In this document: positions 11,513-22,664 of the stretch, piece by piece | Layout of the letters: each line of letters starts with the position of its first letter | Position numbering within the stretch: position 1 is the first letter of the stretch | NCBI RefSeq assembly: GCF_024586455.1 | Contig: NC_065922.1 | Location: 33,104,089 to 33,168,088 of the forward strand | Length of the DNA: 64,000 nucleotides | From: Bactrocera neohumeralis | Taxonomy: Eukaryota > Arthropoda > Insecta > Diptera > Tephritidae | Direction of reading: 5' to 3' | Notes under the pieces: generated by a model | Seen by the model: only the letters and a program-made list of their open reading frames with translations | Told to the model about the DNA's origin: nothing | Databases searched by the model: none | Program-made: the position numbers and the translations under genes

Positions 11513-12650
11513 GTCCATATTTTCGGTAAGGATCCTGAGAATAAAGATTATACGACGTTTGCATGTGCGATAAGGTTGCGAAGAACGCTGGTTGTGACTG
11601 GAAAATTAAAATTTTATTATTAACAAGCCGATATTTCACAAAATATTAGATACGCAATAATCATAAAAAGAAGAACACATTCAATATGGTCATGAATAAG
11701 GTGTTACTCTGGCCACTTGAAAGCATCAAAATTTGCTAAGGAAAAAAAATTGTTTTTATAGAGTTTGAAATTTTCCAAATATACTTACTACTAAAATGAT
11801 TGCAACAATAGCTCAATAATCCGAACCGATCATGATTTTAATTACTACAAGAATTTAATTAATTGCTCATTTGCGCTGGCCAAATCACGCCGCGTGTTCA
11901 GTTTGCCGTTTCATTTGTTGGCTAATTAAAAAGAGAAGCCATTGTTCGATGTAATTGCCAAACCGCAGCAAACAAATGTATAAGCGAAAATAAAATAAAA
12001 GCAAAGGAAAGCAAAATGCCGAAAAATTTAAAAGGTACTTAATGTGCATAGAGAAAAACCAGAATCAAACACACATGCACTCACATGCACACACATGCAA
12101 ATGCATACAGTAGTAATCAACAGTTGGACATCAAAATTGAGCAACGCAAATGCAAAGGATTGCCGTTAGTTTTTTAAACAATTTTTTCGCTCTTCATTGT
12201 GTAACTCACAGCGCGCTTTTATTTAAGCCAACATTGCAGTGAACCACAGCGAAAACAGCGCAGCGCAGCGCGGCGAGGCGAGGGGTCAATCAAAAGTGAG
12301 CTGCTGCGATAAACTCATTGTTAAGTGAAATGCAACAACAGCAAAAAACAATATCAACACATACATTCATATAGACATTGACTGCCCCTCGATTTCAGTC
12401 AAATACGCCGAATAGCCAGAGATCAAATGAAAAATCAATTAAAATGTTGCAACGAAATCAATACATACATATGTGACGATGGCAGGCGCGGCGGAGAAGG
12501 TCCAAAAAAATCTCTGCAAAAAAAGAAATATTGAAAATTGTACAACAAAACTAGGCGCCCGCGCTGAGTGCACAACAGATGTCACACTTCAGTGAATAAA
12601 ATATTTTTCACAGCTGTAAGTGCCAGCAAAAAGCAAAAACAATAAAATAT
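11513..12650. other. Host-like non-coding stretch
   Basis: No transposon signature is visible. CA-rich short repeats lie near 12068-12110, and a G/C-rich patch of GCGCAGC and GGCGAGGC repeats lies at about 12250-12295. The sequence looks like unique intron or intergenic DNA. A regulatory role is possible but nothing specific supports one. Confidence 0.45.
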
Positions 12651-12652
12651 GC

Positions 12653-12825
12653 TGGCTTCGGTTGCATCAACGTTATAATACCCTTCACAGGCGAAATTGT
12701 TGTAGCATAAAAGTGTATAAAAAGATCTTGATTTTGAATATATCTTGTCGATTGAAAAATATTTTAGTCCGATTTGAATAATATCTTCGAAGCAAGCATT
12801 ATCTTGAAAAATTGGCAAGTGGGTA
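12653..12825 (-). repeat. Hairpin repeat, 3' end, reverse orientation
   Basis: GGCTTCGGTTGCATCAACGT and TAATACCCTTCACA mark the terminal end. They are followed by a degraded TCCGATTTGAATAATATCTT segment that matches the GATCCGATCTGAACAATTTC phrase of other copies. The copy stops at about 12825, where LINE-derived sequence begins. The 5' palindrome in the same orientation reappears at 14828-14857. Confidence 0.6.
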
Positions 12826-12829
12826 GAGT

Positions 12830-13800
12830 GGTGTCCAGTGTGAAACCACTGGGACTAAAATTCCCTCTACTCCCAGCGTAACATTGCCAAGAAACTGTCG
12901 ATCGATAGCTGCACTTCTTTTCCTATACAAAGCTTTTCATTCGCGTAGACGAGGTTTATAGTCTCCACTTCCTCTATTTTCTGAGAGTTTCAACAATATT
13001 CATTGTGCGATTATGTTAGCATGACTAGCCTGCTAACACTCCTCATAAAGTTCTTATGTCATTCCTATTGAATTTTGATAGACGGCATCTGTGGAGTCCA
13101 TGAAGGCCTTAACGAATCGCCACCAGTTTTGGGTTATAGGCTCTGACCTGCATTATCTACTTCGATTACATTGGTGTACGATCCAGATCCTTGCCCTTGG
13201 TTTGGATGGAATATCTTTCTTATGGAACGCTACAGGCCTCGCTTCGGAACATGCTATCATTTTGATCTAGGCGTAGCATCAGTGAACATCTGACATATCA
13301 TGACCATAACAGAATCAGATTGCTTAATAGTAATACCAGCGGCACTCTTGCACCCATTTCCACTGGGTTCTGGAAATTTTTCCTTCAGATTTCCCTCATC
13401 TAGCACACCATTGATAATGCGGTTCCTGGTAACATCAGCAAATACTCAAGCGGGCGTCACTCGCTTTGTCTTCGACCTTTGCGCTGGCGTCTAAAACTTT
13501 TCAGCTGACTTCTGTCTCTTGGCTGTCGCTACTTGTGGTTCAAGCTTAGAATTGAGTAGAACCGCTTTCGCTAAATTAAAAAACTCCTGAAGCTCATTTT
13601 TAAAATTCTAATTGTTTCTTCTCATCGCTTGCTTTCACTGGGTAATCGACGTTAAAAATACGTAATTCCTTGGCGGACGCACTACTAGCTGTAACACTTT
13701 CGACATATGATTTTCTTCATGCATTTTGGCTATACTTTAGCAGCAGGATTTGGTTCCGGCTGTCGTCGGTGTTATTGCTTTCCAAGAGTTAGATGTTTGT
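12830..13800 (-). pseudogene. LINE ORF1 (gag-like) relic
   Basis: The minus-strand translation reads NTDDSRNQILLLKYSQN near 13725-13785. KKQLEFKNELQEFFNLAKAV lies near 13580-13640, then a basic AKRQKSAEKF...RSKTKR stretch and FADVTRNRIINGVLDEG near 13410-13445. I recall similar charged gag-like ORF1 proteins from fruit-fly LINEs of the jockey/Loa group, but the exact clade is uncertain. Stops and frameshifts are frequent. Below 13250 the translation is too degraded to follow with confidence. On the minus strand it lies downstream of the RNase H relic at 13900-14548, so the two cannot be one normally ordered element. Confidence 0.55.
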
Positions 13801-13899
13801 TTTTAGCTCTAGTGTTAGTGCCACCCTTTGCACCTAGACCAAGGTTCTCTCATGTCTTGATTAATTGATAAACGAAGAATGTACTGCTACTTTAGGCCT

Positions 13900-14548
13900 A
13901 TTGTGCCCTTTCCTAAATCACAAAGCTTCACCTGGCCCCAGCTTATTGATAAAGTCCAATATTTTACTGGGTTCTAGCGAAGCTATGTTATCCCAATTTG
14001 GAAATGTGGATCGAAGGGCCTGTGACCTGCAGACTGCTGTCCACTCAATTAGCAGGTATTCTGGTGTTTCAGACTCCCTGCCGCAGAACCGGAAATTTAC
14101 GCCAGAAGCTAGGTTCACGTTGCGTAAGTGCTTTTTCAGCTTGCAGTGGCCAGTGTAAAATGCGACTGTCTGAGTTTGTCCCCAGGGAGGTTGGTTGCAT
14201 ATTTCAACCTGCTGAGGTTATACCCCCCAATAGTAATTTGGCATGCCGCATGCCATGTAGTTATTGACAATACCTCTCTCTGCCTACTCCTTCCTTGCGG
14301 AGGAGCTCCTTTGTGGCATGGTGACCCATCTCAGTGACGGCTTCAAGTCCTACCATTTTAGTGGTCGCGCCGGAGTGGACGAGCTCATCAGCCAGTTCGT
14401 TCCCGGCTATACCTTTGTAACCTGGCACCCAGATGAGGGCCACTTGGTTACGTTCCAGGAGGCTATTTAGCCGTTCTGTAAACTCATGCATGTCTTTGTG
14501 CTGGATGTTATCGAGCTCTTTACAAATTTTATCTACTCCTCGGAACAA
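13900..14548 (-). pseudogene. LINE ORF2 C-terminus: RNase H and tail
   Basis: The minus frame from 14548 to 14261 contains ALIWVPGYKGIAGNELADEL. This is the last part of a LINE-type RNase H domain, with the conserved tryptophan, the NELAD aspartate region and a VPGH-like loop (here VPGY). After a frameshift, 14160-13918 gives YTGHCKLKKHL, a zinc-knuckle-like FRFCGRESETPEYLLIEW segment, and LEPSKILDFINKLG before a stop. Such tails close ORF2 of jockey/I-like LINEs. The reverse transcriptase that should lie upstream is not visible. It is a 5'-truncated, frameshifted copy. Confidence 0.8.
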
Positions 14549-14779
14549 CTAATTCTTCCGAATTTTTTCGAGAAGATTCGGTTTTCTTTTGCTTCATATT
14601 TCAGACTCATAAGTGTATGGGAAAAAAGGTCCTTGCACATATTCTTCGATGCACATACGATAAGGCTATGTTATTATAGAGCACCAAGCTTTGTTTCAGA
14701 CTGCGCTATTTAAAGGCCACGAGCCAGGTTTATCTTCGTCATGGGTTGGATGACACTTTAATTCAGCCATTTTTGTACC

Positions 14780-14857
14780 TTCAGCCATAGTAAGGCTTCT
14801 TATCTATGTAAATGCTGCTCGTGGCAACCTTAAAATATCCTGTTTAGGGTATAAAAA
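14780..14857 (-). repeat. Hairpin repeat, 5' end, reverse orientation
   Basis: On the minus strand the sequence from 14857 reads TATACCCTAAACAGGATAT and then TTTAAGGTTGCCACGAG. This corresponds to the opening palindrome and the TTAAGTTTGTCACGA phrase of the full copy at 10985. It could be the other end of the copy whose 3' end is at 12653, with LINE DNA in between. Confidence 0.5.
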
Positions 14858-17190
14858 CAAGAAAATCTCGTGTCGAAATGAATAAATAAAAAAATACATA
14901 TGAACATACATATGTGCATAAATACGAGTAAGAGCGCAAAAAGTTGCCCTGTACAGACAAAGCGTCTGGCTTATCAACGCATTGTTTGGCATTTTTATCC
15001 CACGCCAAAGTCGAATGATCACATCACTTGCAACATGCATTTTTGTTGTTATTTGTATATGTAGCACATGCTGCAATCACTTAATCCATTCGCATTCGAA
15101 ACAAACATATTCGCAACATACTCATATGGCACATGCCACATGCCACACGCATTGCGCGCAACACCAACAACAACTCATCACCATTGTTGCAACTATCTGG
15201 CGTGCTCATTGTTGTATTTGTTATTGTTGCTGTTGCATTTGGTTTGCATTGCGTTGATTTTTCACTACACACGTTGCCCATTTGTCCCACCGACGGCCGA
15301 GCACTTGCACATAACGGTTCATTCATTCGGTTATCTATCACTCAGCGCGCTTGCTTGCTTTGGTGGCAACATTGGTGGCGGCGGTCGCCAGTGCGCTGCT
15401 AAATGGCTGGTCAGTTGGTTGGTTGGTCATTTGGTTCTTCGCTTCGTTTGTTGTATTCAAATTGTTTTAATTTAAATTCCAAGCTGAAACACCAACACGC
15501 ACGCACACACACACATTCATATTTTAATACGTAGGAAAAAACGCGTCGATAGAGTCGCATGCAACCACACTCACTGGTGTTATAGCATTGCTGTCATTCA
15601 GATGAGTTAGTCCTGTGTGAAGATCGCTGGCTTTTTGCGGCTACTCGCCCACACTTCAACGAGTAGATGAGTATATCAGTGCTCAATAAACATTTTTGTT
15701 GCCATGTTTGCTTGTTGCTGTGTTGCATTTGTTGTAATTGAGTTGCTGTTGTGTTGCTGTGTGTTAGACATTCCATCGCATTTCGTTTGGTGTTCGCATA
15801 TTTGAGCTACAGCAGTGGCATGTTATCACAATAAAACACCGATTTGCAGCAAAACAATATTGCCACATTGCGTGCGTGCCACAAACATATATCTACACTG
15901 ATGTATATGAATATGTGTATTAGGGTATTCGGTATTTGCCAAGTTGATTGTTTTTTGTAGACGCGAACAGAAGTTTAAGCTTTTACCCTAAAATAGATTA
16001 CCAAAATGAGGCTTTATCCTTAAACTCTTATTTCGGAATTATGCAAGTAATATAGAATTTTGAAAAAGTGATATTCGAATACCTAACTTTCCGTTGTTCA
16101 AAAAAGGTCTGCATATTTTTCTCAATAAAATCATTCCTTTAAAAGTTATACGCATTCAAAGTTATGCTTCAAATGATCTGACCATTCATTTTGACCTATG
16201 TTGCTCATACGACATGTTGTACTGCATGAATGCGCAGTACATTTGAGGTATAGCTTTAACTGCATATAACTATGAAAGGAGTGCAATCATAGAAACAACC
16301 AATGCGACTTTTTTATAAAGCGAAATTTTGGTATTAGAATATCCTGCTTCCAAAGTTGTAGATTCATTCACTTTTCAGATCAAATTGTATGCAAAAGTTA
16401 AAAAATCTGACATTATGTAAGTGGGTAAAGTAAATGGATTACGTTTAAATTGAAAATAAAGAACTTTTAACATTTTTAGGGCAAATACTAAAATATCAAG
16501 GGTCTGAAGAAAAATCAACTTGGGATATGGCGCACATCCTAATATATTATGTATGTATGTGTATAATAATACATTCATAGTAAGATGAGCGTATAAGCTA
16601 CAATTTATTATTTATTTACCTCCGGTTCAGTTGATAACTATCGAAGTGCTAGCTTCTGTTTCTCCTAGGCTTTTCAAATCGAAAAAATATCGACAAACTT
16701 GAGTTTTATGTATAATATCTTAAAAAATTTAACACAACTATGCTATAATTTTTTAATATAATATAATTTTAATTAAAAATATTTATGAAAAATCGATTAT
16801 TTGATATCGATACTTTTTGAAAACTTTCATATTGTCAAATTTGGGAAATCTATGAGTATTAAAAAATAGGTATATAATACCCTTAATCCTTCTGGGACCA
16901 CATAATATTGTTGCAATTATCCGCTGTTTGAGTTATTGAGTGATTTTTATGCTCCAGCATGTTTCATAGAGAACTATATACGTATATATGTAGGTATCTT
17001 AACATAATTGAGAAATAAATATCTCTATGTATGCAAATTTTTTCATCCAAACGATAGGTTTTGCACCAAATGCACCAATGAGGTTCGGTATGAACATATT
17101 TTAGTTAATATGAGATTCGGGAAAAGTCTCGGTAATTCTCTAATAAGTTAATACTGTGGGCAAAAACAAGTAAGATTTTTTAAGTTTAAA
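14858..17190. other. Host-like non-coding stretch
   Basis: The part at 14860-15900 has balanced composition, is rich in short CA, TTG and TGT repeats, and contains many overlapping frames on both strands, typical of low-complexity insect non-coding DNA. The part at 15900-17190 is AT-rich with no recognised element. Frames such as 15068-15475 (135 codons) are cysteine- and histidine-rich through repeat translation and are not called as genes. Confidence 0.45.
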
Positions 17191-17194
17191 ATTG

Positions 17195-18000
17195 CGCGAA
17201 TACCCTTTCATCGAAATATTTTTTTTCTATTTTGACTGACATACATATGTGTCAAATGTCCCATCAAAATAATTATTAGTCTTTAGTATACCCTTGTTCT
17301 TCTGAAGTACAGAATGTGCAATCGGCGATTTTGGCGATGAGTGAAATTATTCAACAAAGAAGTTCCATTAAATTTAACGTTCAGAAAGTTAGAAAGGGCC
17401 TTCGGTGATAATTGTTTGTCACAAGCAAGCATCAACTGGTGATCAACACGTGAATAAGGAAATAAAAGAACTTGTTTAACAGTTAGAGATCTTACTGGCA
17501 TCGTTGAAATATCTGAAGGATCAGTGAAACCACTTTTAAACATCATTAAAAAGTGAAAGCACGATTGATTCCAAAATCATTTGATTTTTTCGAAAAACAG
17601 CGCCGCGTTAACGTTTGTAAAACAGACCTTTCCACTCCAGGATGTCACGAAACGTATTATTACTGGCGATGAGTGTTGGATCTATGCGGTGGATCAGACG
17701 ATCAATCGGCCGACTATCGTAACAAAGGTCAGAAAAAGCCGAAAATTAGGTCAAACATGAGGGTTATATTGATTGTTTTCTTTTTTTTTTGGCTATTCAG
17801 CAAACTCAACGACCGCTTCGGGGAAACCGTTTTGAATCAATTGAAGACATTAAACGAGAATCGTTACGCGCATTGAAGGCTATTCCGGAAATTAACTTTA
17901 ACAACTGTTTCGAGGTTTGGAAAAAACGTTGGTAACAGTGTATTGTGGCCAAGGGGGGGGGGGATTACTTAGAAGGGGACGACATAAATTTTGAATAATA
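17195..18000 (+). pseudogene. Mariner relic, lineage A, internally deleted
   Basis: A conserved 5' leader (17195-17290) precedes an ATG near 17337 that opens MSEIIQQRSS. Frameshifted pieces follow: RDLTGIVEISEGSVK (second helix-turn-helix, about 17490-17535), then VTKRIITGDECWIYA near 17645-17690 with the first catalytic aspartate. DYRNKGQKKPKIRSNMRVIL comes next. After a deletion come KLNDRFGE and ESLRALKAIPEINFNNCFEV, ending near 17996. The second catalytic region (HDNAP) is lost. An 11-base G run (17953-17963) lies near the C-terminus. The leader and protein match the relic at 35636-36690, so both are one lineage. Confidence 0.85.
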
Positions 18001-18189
18001 AATTATGAATATTAAAATTATGAATCTTACTAATTTTTCCTCATCAAATCAAAAATTCATATGAATGATGAGGAAATATAATTAATATTTCAAAAATATT
18101 GAAACAGTTTTTCGCACAGAAGGTATAAAATAGTTAAAATCGGAATGCAACCACTATTTTACATATATCGATATTTTGATTTGGAAAAT

Positions 18190-18970
18190 ATGATTGTAGT
18201 AGATATCACTAGCATTCAGCGCATAACTACGCTGGCCTCATATGAGGAATGCAATGAACTTCGCTTGTGTTTTCGGTTAGCTTTGTCGGTCAAGGAAATG
18301 AAGAATCACACCAAGCTTACCATGCCCATGGGATATTTTCCGAGCATTTTTCAAGCAGAGGTCTTTGCTATATGTCAGTGTTCAGAATCCATCTCCATCG
18401 TAACTATCGCAACCAGCGTATCGCCATACTCAGCGATAGTAAAGTGGCACCAAAAGCGAATTCAGTTTATGAGATTAAATCGCTATTGGCGAGGAAGTGC
18501 ATAGGAAGGCTGAACAGCCTATCAGTCTGCAAACGTGGCCACCTGATCTGGGTGGCATACCTCGACTACTCCGGCAACCAGCTGCTCAACAATCTCGCCC
18601 GCTCTGCTGCTAAAGAAAAAAGAGAAAGTGACTGGCAGCAAGCAAAAGATATGTGCCATGCAAAGTTGATGCTTGGAGATTATAACATAGCAAGGTTTAA
18701 AAACATAATTAATCTCCCCAGAGACAAATCTCGTCTACTAGTCACACTCTGTACTTCCCGCAGGCTCAAAAAATACCTGTCCAACATTGGTATGAGTTCC
18801 TGAGCAATCTGCCGGTTTTGCGATATGGAGCCGAAAACTCCAGAGCCTCTGATTTTAGACTGCGCAGAAATTTGTAGACGCAGGTGCAAGGCATTTGGAT
18901 CTAGATGTGGATAGGAATCACATCACCTCAACAGAGTTTGGCAAGAGTCTGAAACTCATCAGTGTGCTGG
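18190..18970 (+). pseudogene. LINE ORF2 C-terminus: RNase H relic
   Basis: Frames on the plus strand give FQAEVFAI near 18345-18370 (RNase H glutamate region) and AILSDSKVA near 18426-18449 (catalytic aspartate). LIWVAYLDYSGNQLLNNLAR follows near 18545-18603, where NELAD has become NQLLN and the last catalytic aspartate is gone. The tail has RLKKYLSNIGMSS, then ICRFCDMEPKTPEPLILDCA after a stop, corresponding to the cysteine-containing segment of LINE ORF2 tails. It resembles the 14-kb relic in the TGHCKLKKHL region but is on the opposite strand and clearly diverged. The reverse transcriptase domain is absent. Confidence 0.8.
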
Positions 18971-18979
18971 GCCTTTGTT

Positions 18980-20830
18980 AATATATGAGTATAGTATATG
19001 ATTGAAGAGGAGGTAAAATAGACCTTAGGTCACGGTGCAAACCAAAAATAAATTCTATTATATTCTTGGTATCTATAGATCTTAATACATCAAGGCAAAC
19101 TTTTTGGAAAATAATAGTTGCGAGAACGTTTAAAGTTTCGGACTAGTGTCGCTTGGAAATAATTAAAAATTTGGCTAATCCTCTTAAGGACATATTCTTG
19201 AAAGGTTAAGCTTTGCATTCTATATATGAAAAGTTAATGATAATTTTTATACCAGCTCTCTCTTAAAGTACCGATTCTACATAAACAAATATATTTTCAG
19301 GTTGTTCTTTTATATCATACTACATAATACTAGCATATTATGTTTACTATTTTTAATACTCAGATATTAGTAAAGGTCTAATACTTTTGAAATAAAATAG
19401 TATGAAATTATTATATTAACCTTAACTTAAAAATAACAACAGAAGTACATTTAGTGTGCTTTCACTACAGGGTACCACTATTTCCTACAAACTAGCACTA
19501 TGGATATACTATAGATGCATATAAGTATGTATATGTATTGTATTTTCATATCTACATTTTGACACTTCCAACAAATTTGTATTGCACACTTCATTTCATT
19601 TGTGTCCTCCGCAAATTGAGCAATCAAACGTGACAATTTGCTTATCAAAGTGTGTACACATACACACACATAAATAAATAACGGCTTAACCATTTGAAAT
19701 GAGCGCACAATCGAATAAACATATCGCCACACTACAGTGGCTCGAATAAATGCCGACACAATGGCAGAGGATATATGAAAGAAACTGAATACACTGGCGC
19801 TCAAGCCTGCACAAATATACATACATATACATATACGTACAGTGCTATAAATGTGTGCTAAAATAAATATGTGTACAACTTGACATTGTGACATGCGGCA
19901 TTGTGTCATTTGTTGACTTGACAAATGTGTGTTTTGAGCTCGTTTTGCAGCCGCATTGTTTGATTTGTCGACGCCGTTATTGTTACTGTTGTTTGTGCAT
20001 TATTTGCATGGCACAAATATACACATATGTATATGAATGTATAAGTGTGTTCACACAACAACAATTCTCATTCTGCATTTATAAGTGAAATTTAGTGCCT
20101 TTGGGGCATTTATTTGTGCAACAAGCCGAAAGGAACTTGACTTATTTGACAGACACATAATAAGTGTCAAAATATTTGTATGCATACCATACATAAATCA
20201 ACTAATCACCGCTTTTGTATATAAATATTTGTGTTAAGTCAAGTAGTTGCTTGCTTACTTCTTTCTCTATCTTTGTTGGTCTATGCCAAACACTCAATGG
20301 TAGTGGTTTTGGAAAGTGATTAGACTATAATTTTCTTGGTGCTTATGTAAAATAGTCTATTAGACATAATGAGAGACATTAAGACAAGATATTTTCAATA
20401 GAACTAATAAACACGTGTCCGTCATGATCTAAGATTAATTGTGACAAAGTTTCAATATCTGCCGTTAAAACATCTGATTAATTTGTTTTGATCTTCACAT
20501 ATTGATTTAATTGAGTTAAATTTTTACTGAGGATTTTAATTGACTCAATTATGTTATATAAATTAAGTGATTATTAGGTATTCCATGTACTTTTTAGACA
20601 ACTTTTTAATTATAGTTATTATTATATAACGCAGTACATAACTCGGCTAGATGTTGGACCAAACCAAATTATTATTTTTTCGACGAATTGACACTTTTTT
20701 TTGACTGTTTCGAATTTTTACAAATAGTAGAATGGAAAATTGACATAAACAAATCTATAAAAAAGACTCTTTAAATATTTCGCTTCCGTCGATATAGAAG
20801 AACCTGAGAAGAGGATATGGTTTTTGAAAA
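18980..20830. other. Host-like non-coding stretch
   Basis: No transposon or gene is recognised. ATAC/CATA-rich low complexity at 19505-19560 and 19660-19850 creates open frames on the minus strand (148 codons at 19478-19924) that translate as cysteine-, isoleucine- and tyrosine-rich sequence with no domain I know. Confidence 0.45.
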
Positions 20831-20989
20831 AGATTGTTTCGAAAAAAACGCTTTCAGTTTCAGCCTAAACAGTTTAGCTGGCGGGTGAGCAAAATACCTA
20901 CTTATATCTTCGAAAACAATTTATATTTTGAAAAATTCTCTTTTAGACATAACTTTGAAAAGTTAAACTTTGAAAATATAAAAAATCTG

Positions 20990-21560
20990 ATCAAAGTAAA
21001 ATTATGGCTACTATCCATGGATTCCTGTCTTTTCAATAGTGTATAACTTTTTTCGGTGAAGCTTATCCGTATGGCATTGAGTGTTATTTAATGAAGTCAG
21101 GCGTTTTCGATTATCAAATAGTTATATGTCATGTTTGTATCCAGTTTTATCTGTTTTCGGCACAAAGATACAGCGGTATGAGTAAAAAACGTTCTGTAAT
21201 TTTCATTGATATGCCTCAAATATTGGCCATAAGGTGGCATATCTTAAAGGAATTATTAGTGCAAAGTTTTATCCCGTTATATCAATTGCTTCTTGATTTG
21301 TGTACTGGAAAGTGAAAGAATGAAGTGGAATTTAAAACTGTGCTATATGGAAAGTAGGCGTGGTTGTAATTCGATTTCTCATTCTGTCGGTATGAGTTTT
21401 TACAGTATTTGCGCTAGGCGAATTTGGTTGGTGAAGCTTTAATGGTTTAGGGGATATGTACGTTAAACTTATAAGAGGGCGGGGACACGCTTCGAACTCG
21501 TACTTTTGTTTATACTGAAGAACGTGCATACCATGTCATGAGATCTCAATTTTTACTCAA
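20990..21560 (+). repeat. Hairpin repeat, long class, degraded copy
   Basis: Phrases such as GGAAAGTAGGCGTGGTTGTAA, TTTAGGGGATATG, AAGAGGGCGGGGACACGC and ATCTCAATTTTTACTCAAG match, in the same order, the copy at 38988-40068. The hairpin and the GTCTGTC-type core are absent or unrecognisable. It is non-coding, and its start is approximate. Confidence 0.6.
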
Positions 21561-21657
21561 GTCTTCTTCTTTTGCAGGAATCCACATGTCTATTCTGTGT
21601 TCTTGCAGTTTTTTTAATTTACGTCTCTAACGGGTCACGGAGTCATATCTGTACATA

Positions 21658-21838
21658 TTTTCTTCTTTTCATTGCGGGTGTTTTTTACGTTGCGGGATGG
21701 ATGCTTCGCTTCCCACTTTAGGTCGCTTTTAAACGGTTGTTTTTTGGCCACCAAGAGGATACTTGGCCACTCCCAAGTGTATGGCGCTCAGAGAACTTTC
21801 CTCACATGCGTAAACTTCCACACAAGGCTCCATCCTCC
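21658..21838. repeat. Unclassified dispersed repeat X, copy 1
   Basis: The stretch contains GGGTGTTTTTTACGT, then GGCCACTCCCAAGTGTATGG, CGCTCAGAGAACTTTCCT and GTAAACTTCCACACAAGG. The same phrases in the same order occur at 49464-49735, where about 90 extra bases lie in the middle. No translation gives a known domain. It may be part of a larger retroelement. Confidence 0.55.
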
Positions 21839-21873
21839 ATCTGTACCTAAGGAATAGCTTTTTTAATGATTTA

Positions 21874-22662
21874 CAAAGTGCCTTCCAAAGTAAACAGGAC
21901 TTTTTAAATGTAGCGCCCCTGGTAGCGCCATCTATATGTCGACTGGTGCGTTTGAACCTGCTATCCTTATCGATTGTCCATTGAGAATTTCATGACTTTT
22001 AATCTATTGGAAGTGAAGTTATTTCGTTTTAAGTATCAGTATGTTATCGGTGCGAAAATGAGCTTCGAACAAAGAGCCAACATTAAATTTTGTTTTAAAA
22101 TTGGTAAAACTTTTACCGAACGTTTCAATTGATGAAACAAGTTTATGGCGATGATTGCCTATCCTGTAGCAGAGTGCACGAGTGGTTTCAATATTTTCAA
22201 AGTGGTCGTGAGGACATAAATGACGATCAACATGTGGGCCAATCAAAATCCGTGATCACCGGAAATTTGATCCGCACAAATTGACTGACGACCAAAAATT
22301 TCTCTCATCGATCGACGCTTGTGGCCGATTATTTGACCAAAAATCACATTTTAACCATTAACCACTCCCCGTATTCACCTGATATGGCACCGTGCGACTT
22401 CTTCCTTTTCGGAAAAATGCATTTGCCCATGAAAGGAAAGCGTTATGCGGACGTAGAGGCCATTCAAAAGGCTTGCACCGGCATACTGGCGGTCATACCT
22501 GTCAACGAGCTAAATCACTCGTTCGACATGCTTTTGGACGAGGAAAAAAGCAGTATTGAAGCAGAAGGAGATTATTTTGAATAAAATAAATTGATTTTGC
22601 CGAAAAAATCATTTGTTCTGTTTTTTTTTTTTAAAGTCTTGCCTACTTTGGAACACTCCTTG
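21874..22662 (+). mobile_element. Internally deleted mariner element with both ends
   Basis: Imperfect terminal inverted repeats of about 28 bp (left from 21874, CAAAGTGCCTTCCAAAGTAA; right ending at 22662) are each bounded by TA, the standard Tc1/mariner target duplication. The body is 789 bp, against roughly 1.3 kb for a full mariner, so it is an internal-deletion derivative. Its transposase remnant is annotated separately. Confidence 0.85.
22058..22584 (+). pseudogene. Mariner transposase remnant
   Basis: An ATG at 22058 opens MSFEQRANIKFCFKIGKTFT, then YGDDCLSCSRVHEWFQYFQS and GREDINDD, the first helix-turn-helix and linker. Stop codons interrupt near 22129 and 22280. After a deletion, the frame 22321-22584 gives the intact C-terminus: LTINHSPYSPDMAPCDFFLF (including the third catalytic aspartate region, MAPCD) and EAIQKACTGILAVIPVNELN, ending GDYFE and stop. 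The GDE and HQDNA catalytic regions are deleted. The enclosing element keeps both termini. Confidence 0.85.
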
Positions 22663-22664
22663 TA

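Noticed and set aside
14998..15475. Several overlapping frames of 86-135 codons
   Set aside because: They are histidine/cysteine/threonine-rich translations of CA- and TTG-rich repeats, open on both strands.
17953..17963. 11-base G run as a regulatory G-quadruplex
   Set aside because: A single uninterrupted G run within a dead mariner tail, with no further G tracts nearby. More likely slippage or a sequencing-sensitive homopolymer.
19478..19924. 148-codon minus-strand open frame
   Set aside because: It translates low-complexity ATAC/CATA-rich DNA into a cysteine- and isoleucine-rich sequence with no domain. The open frame is best explained by composition.
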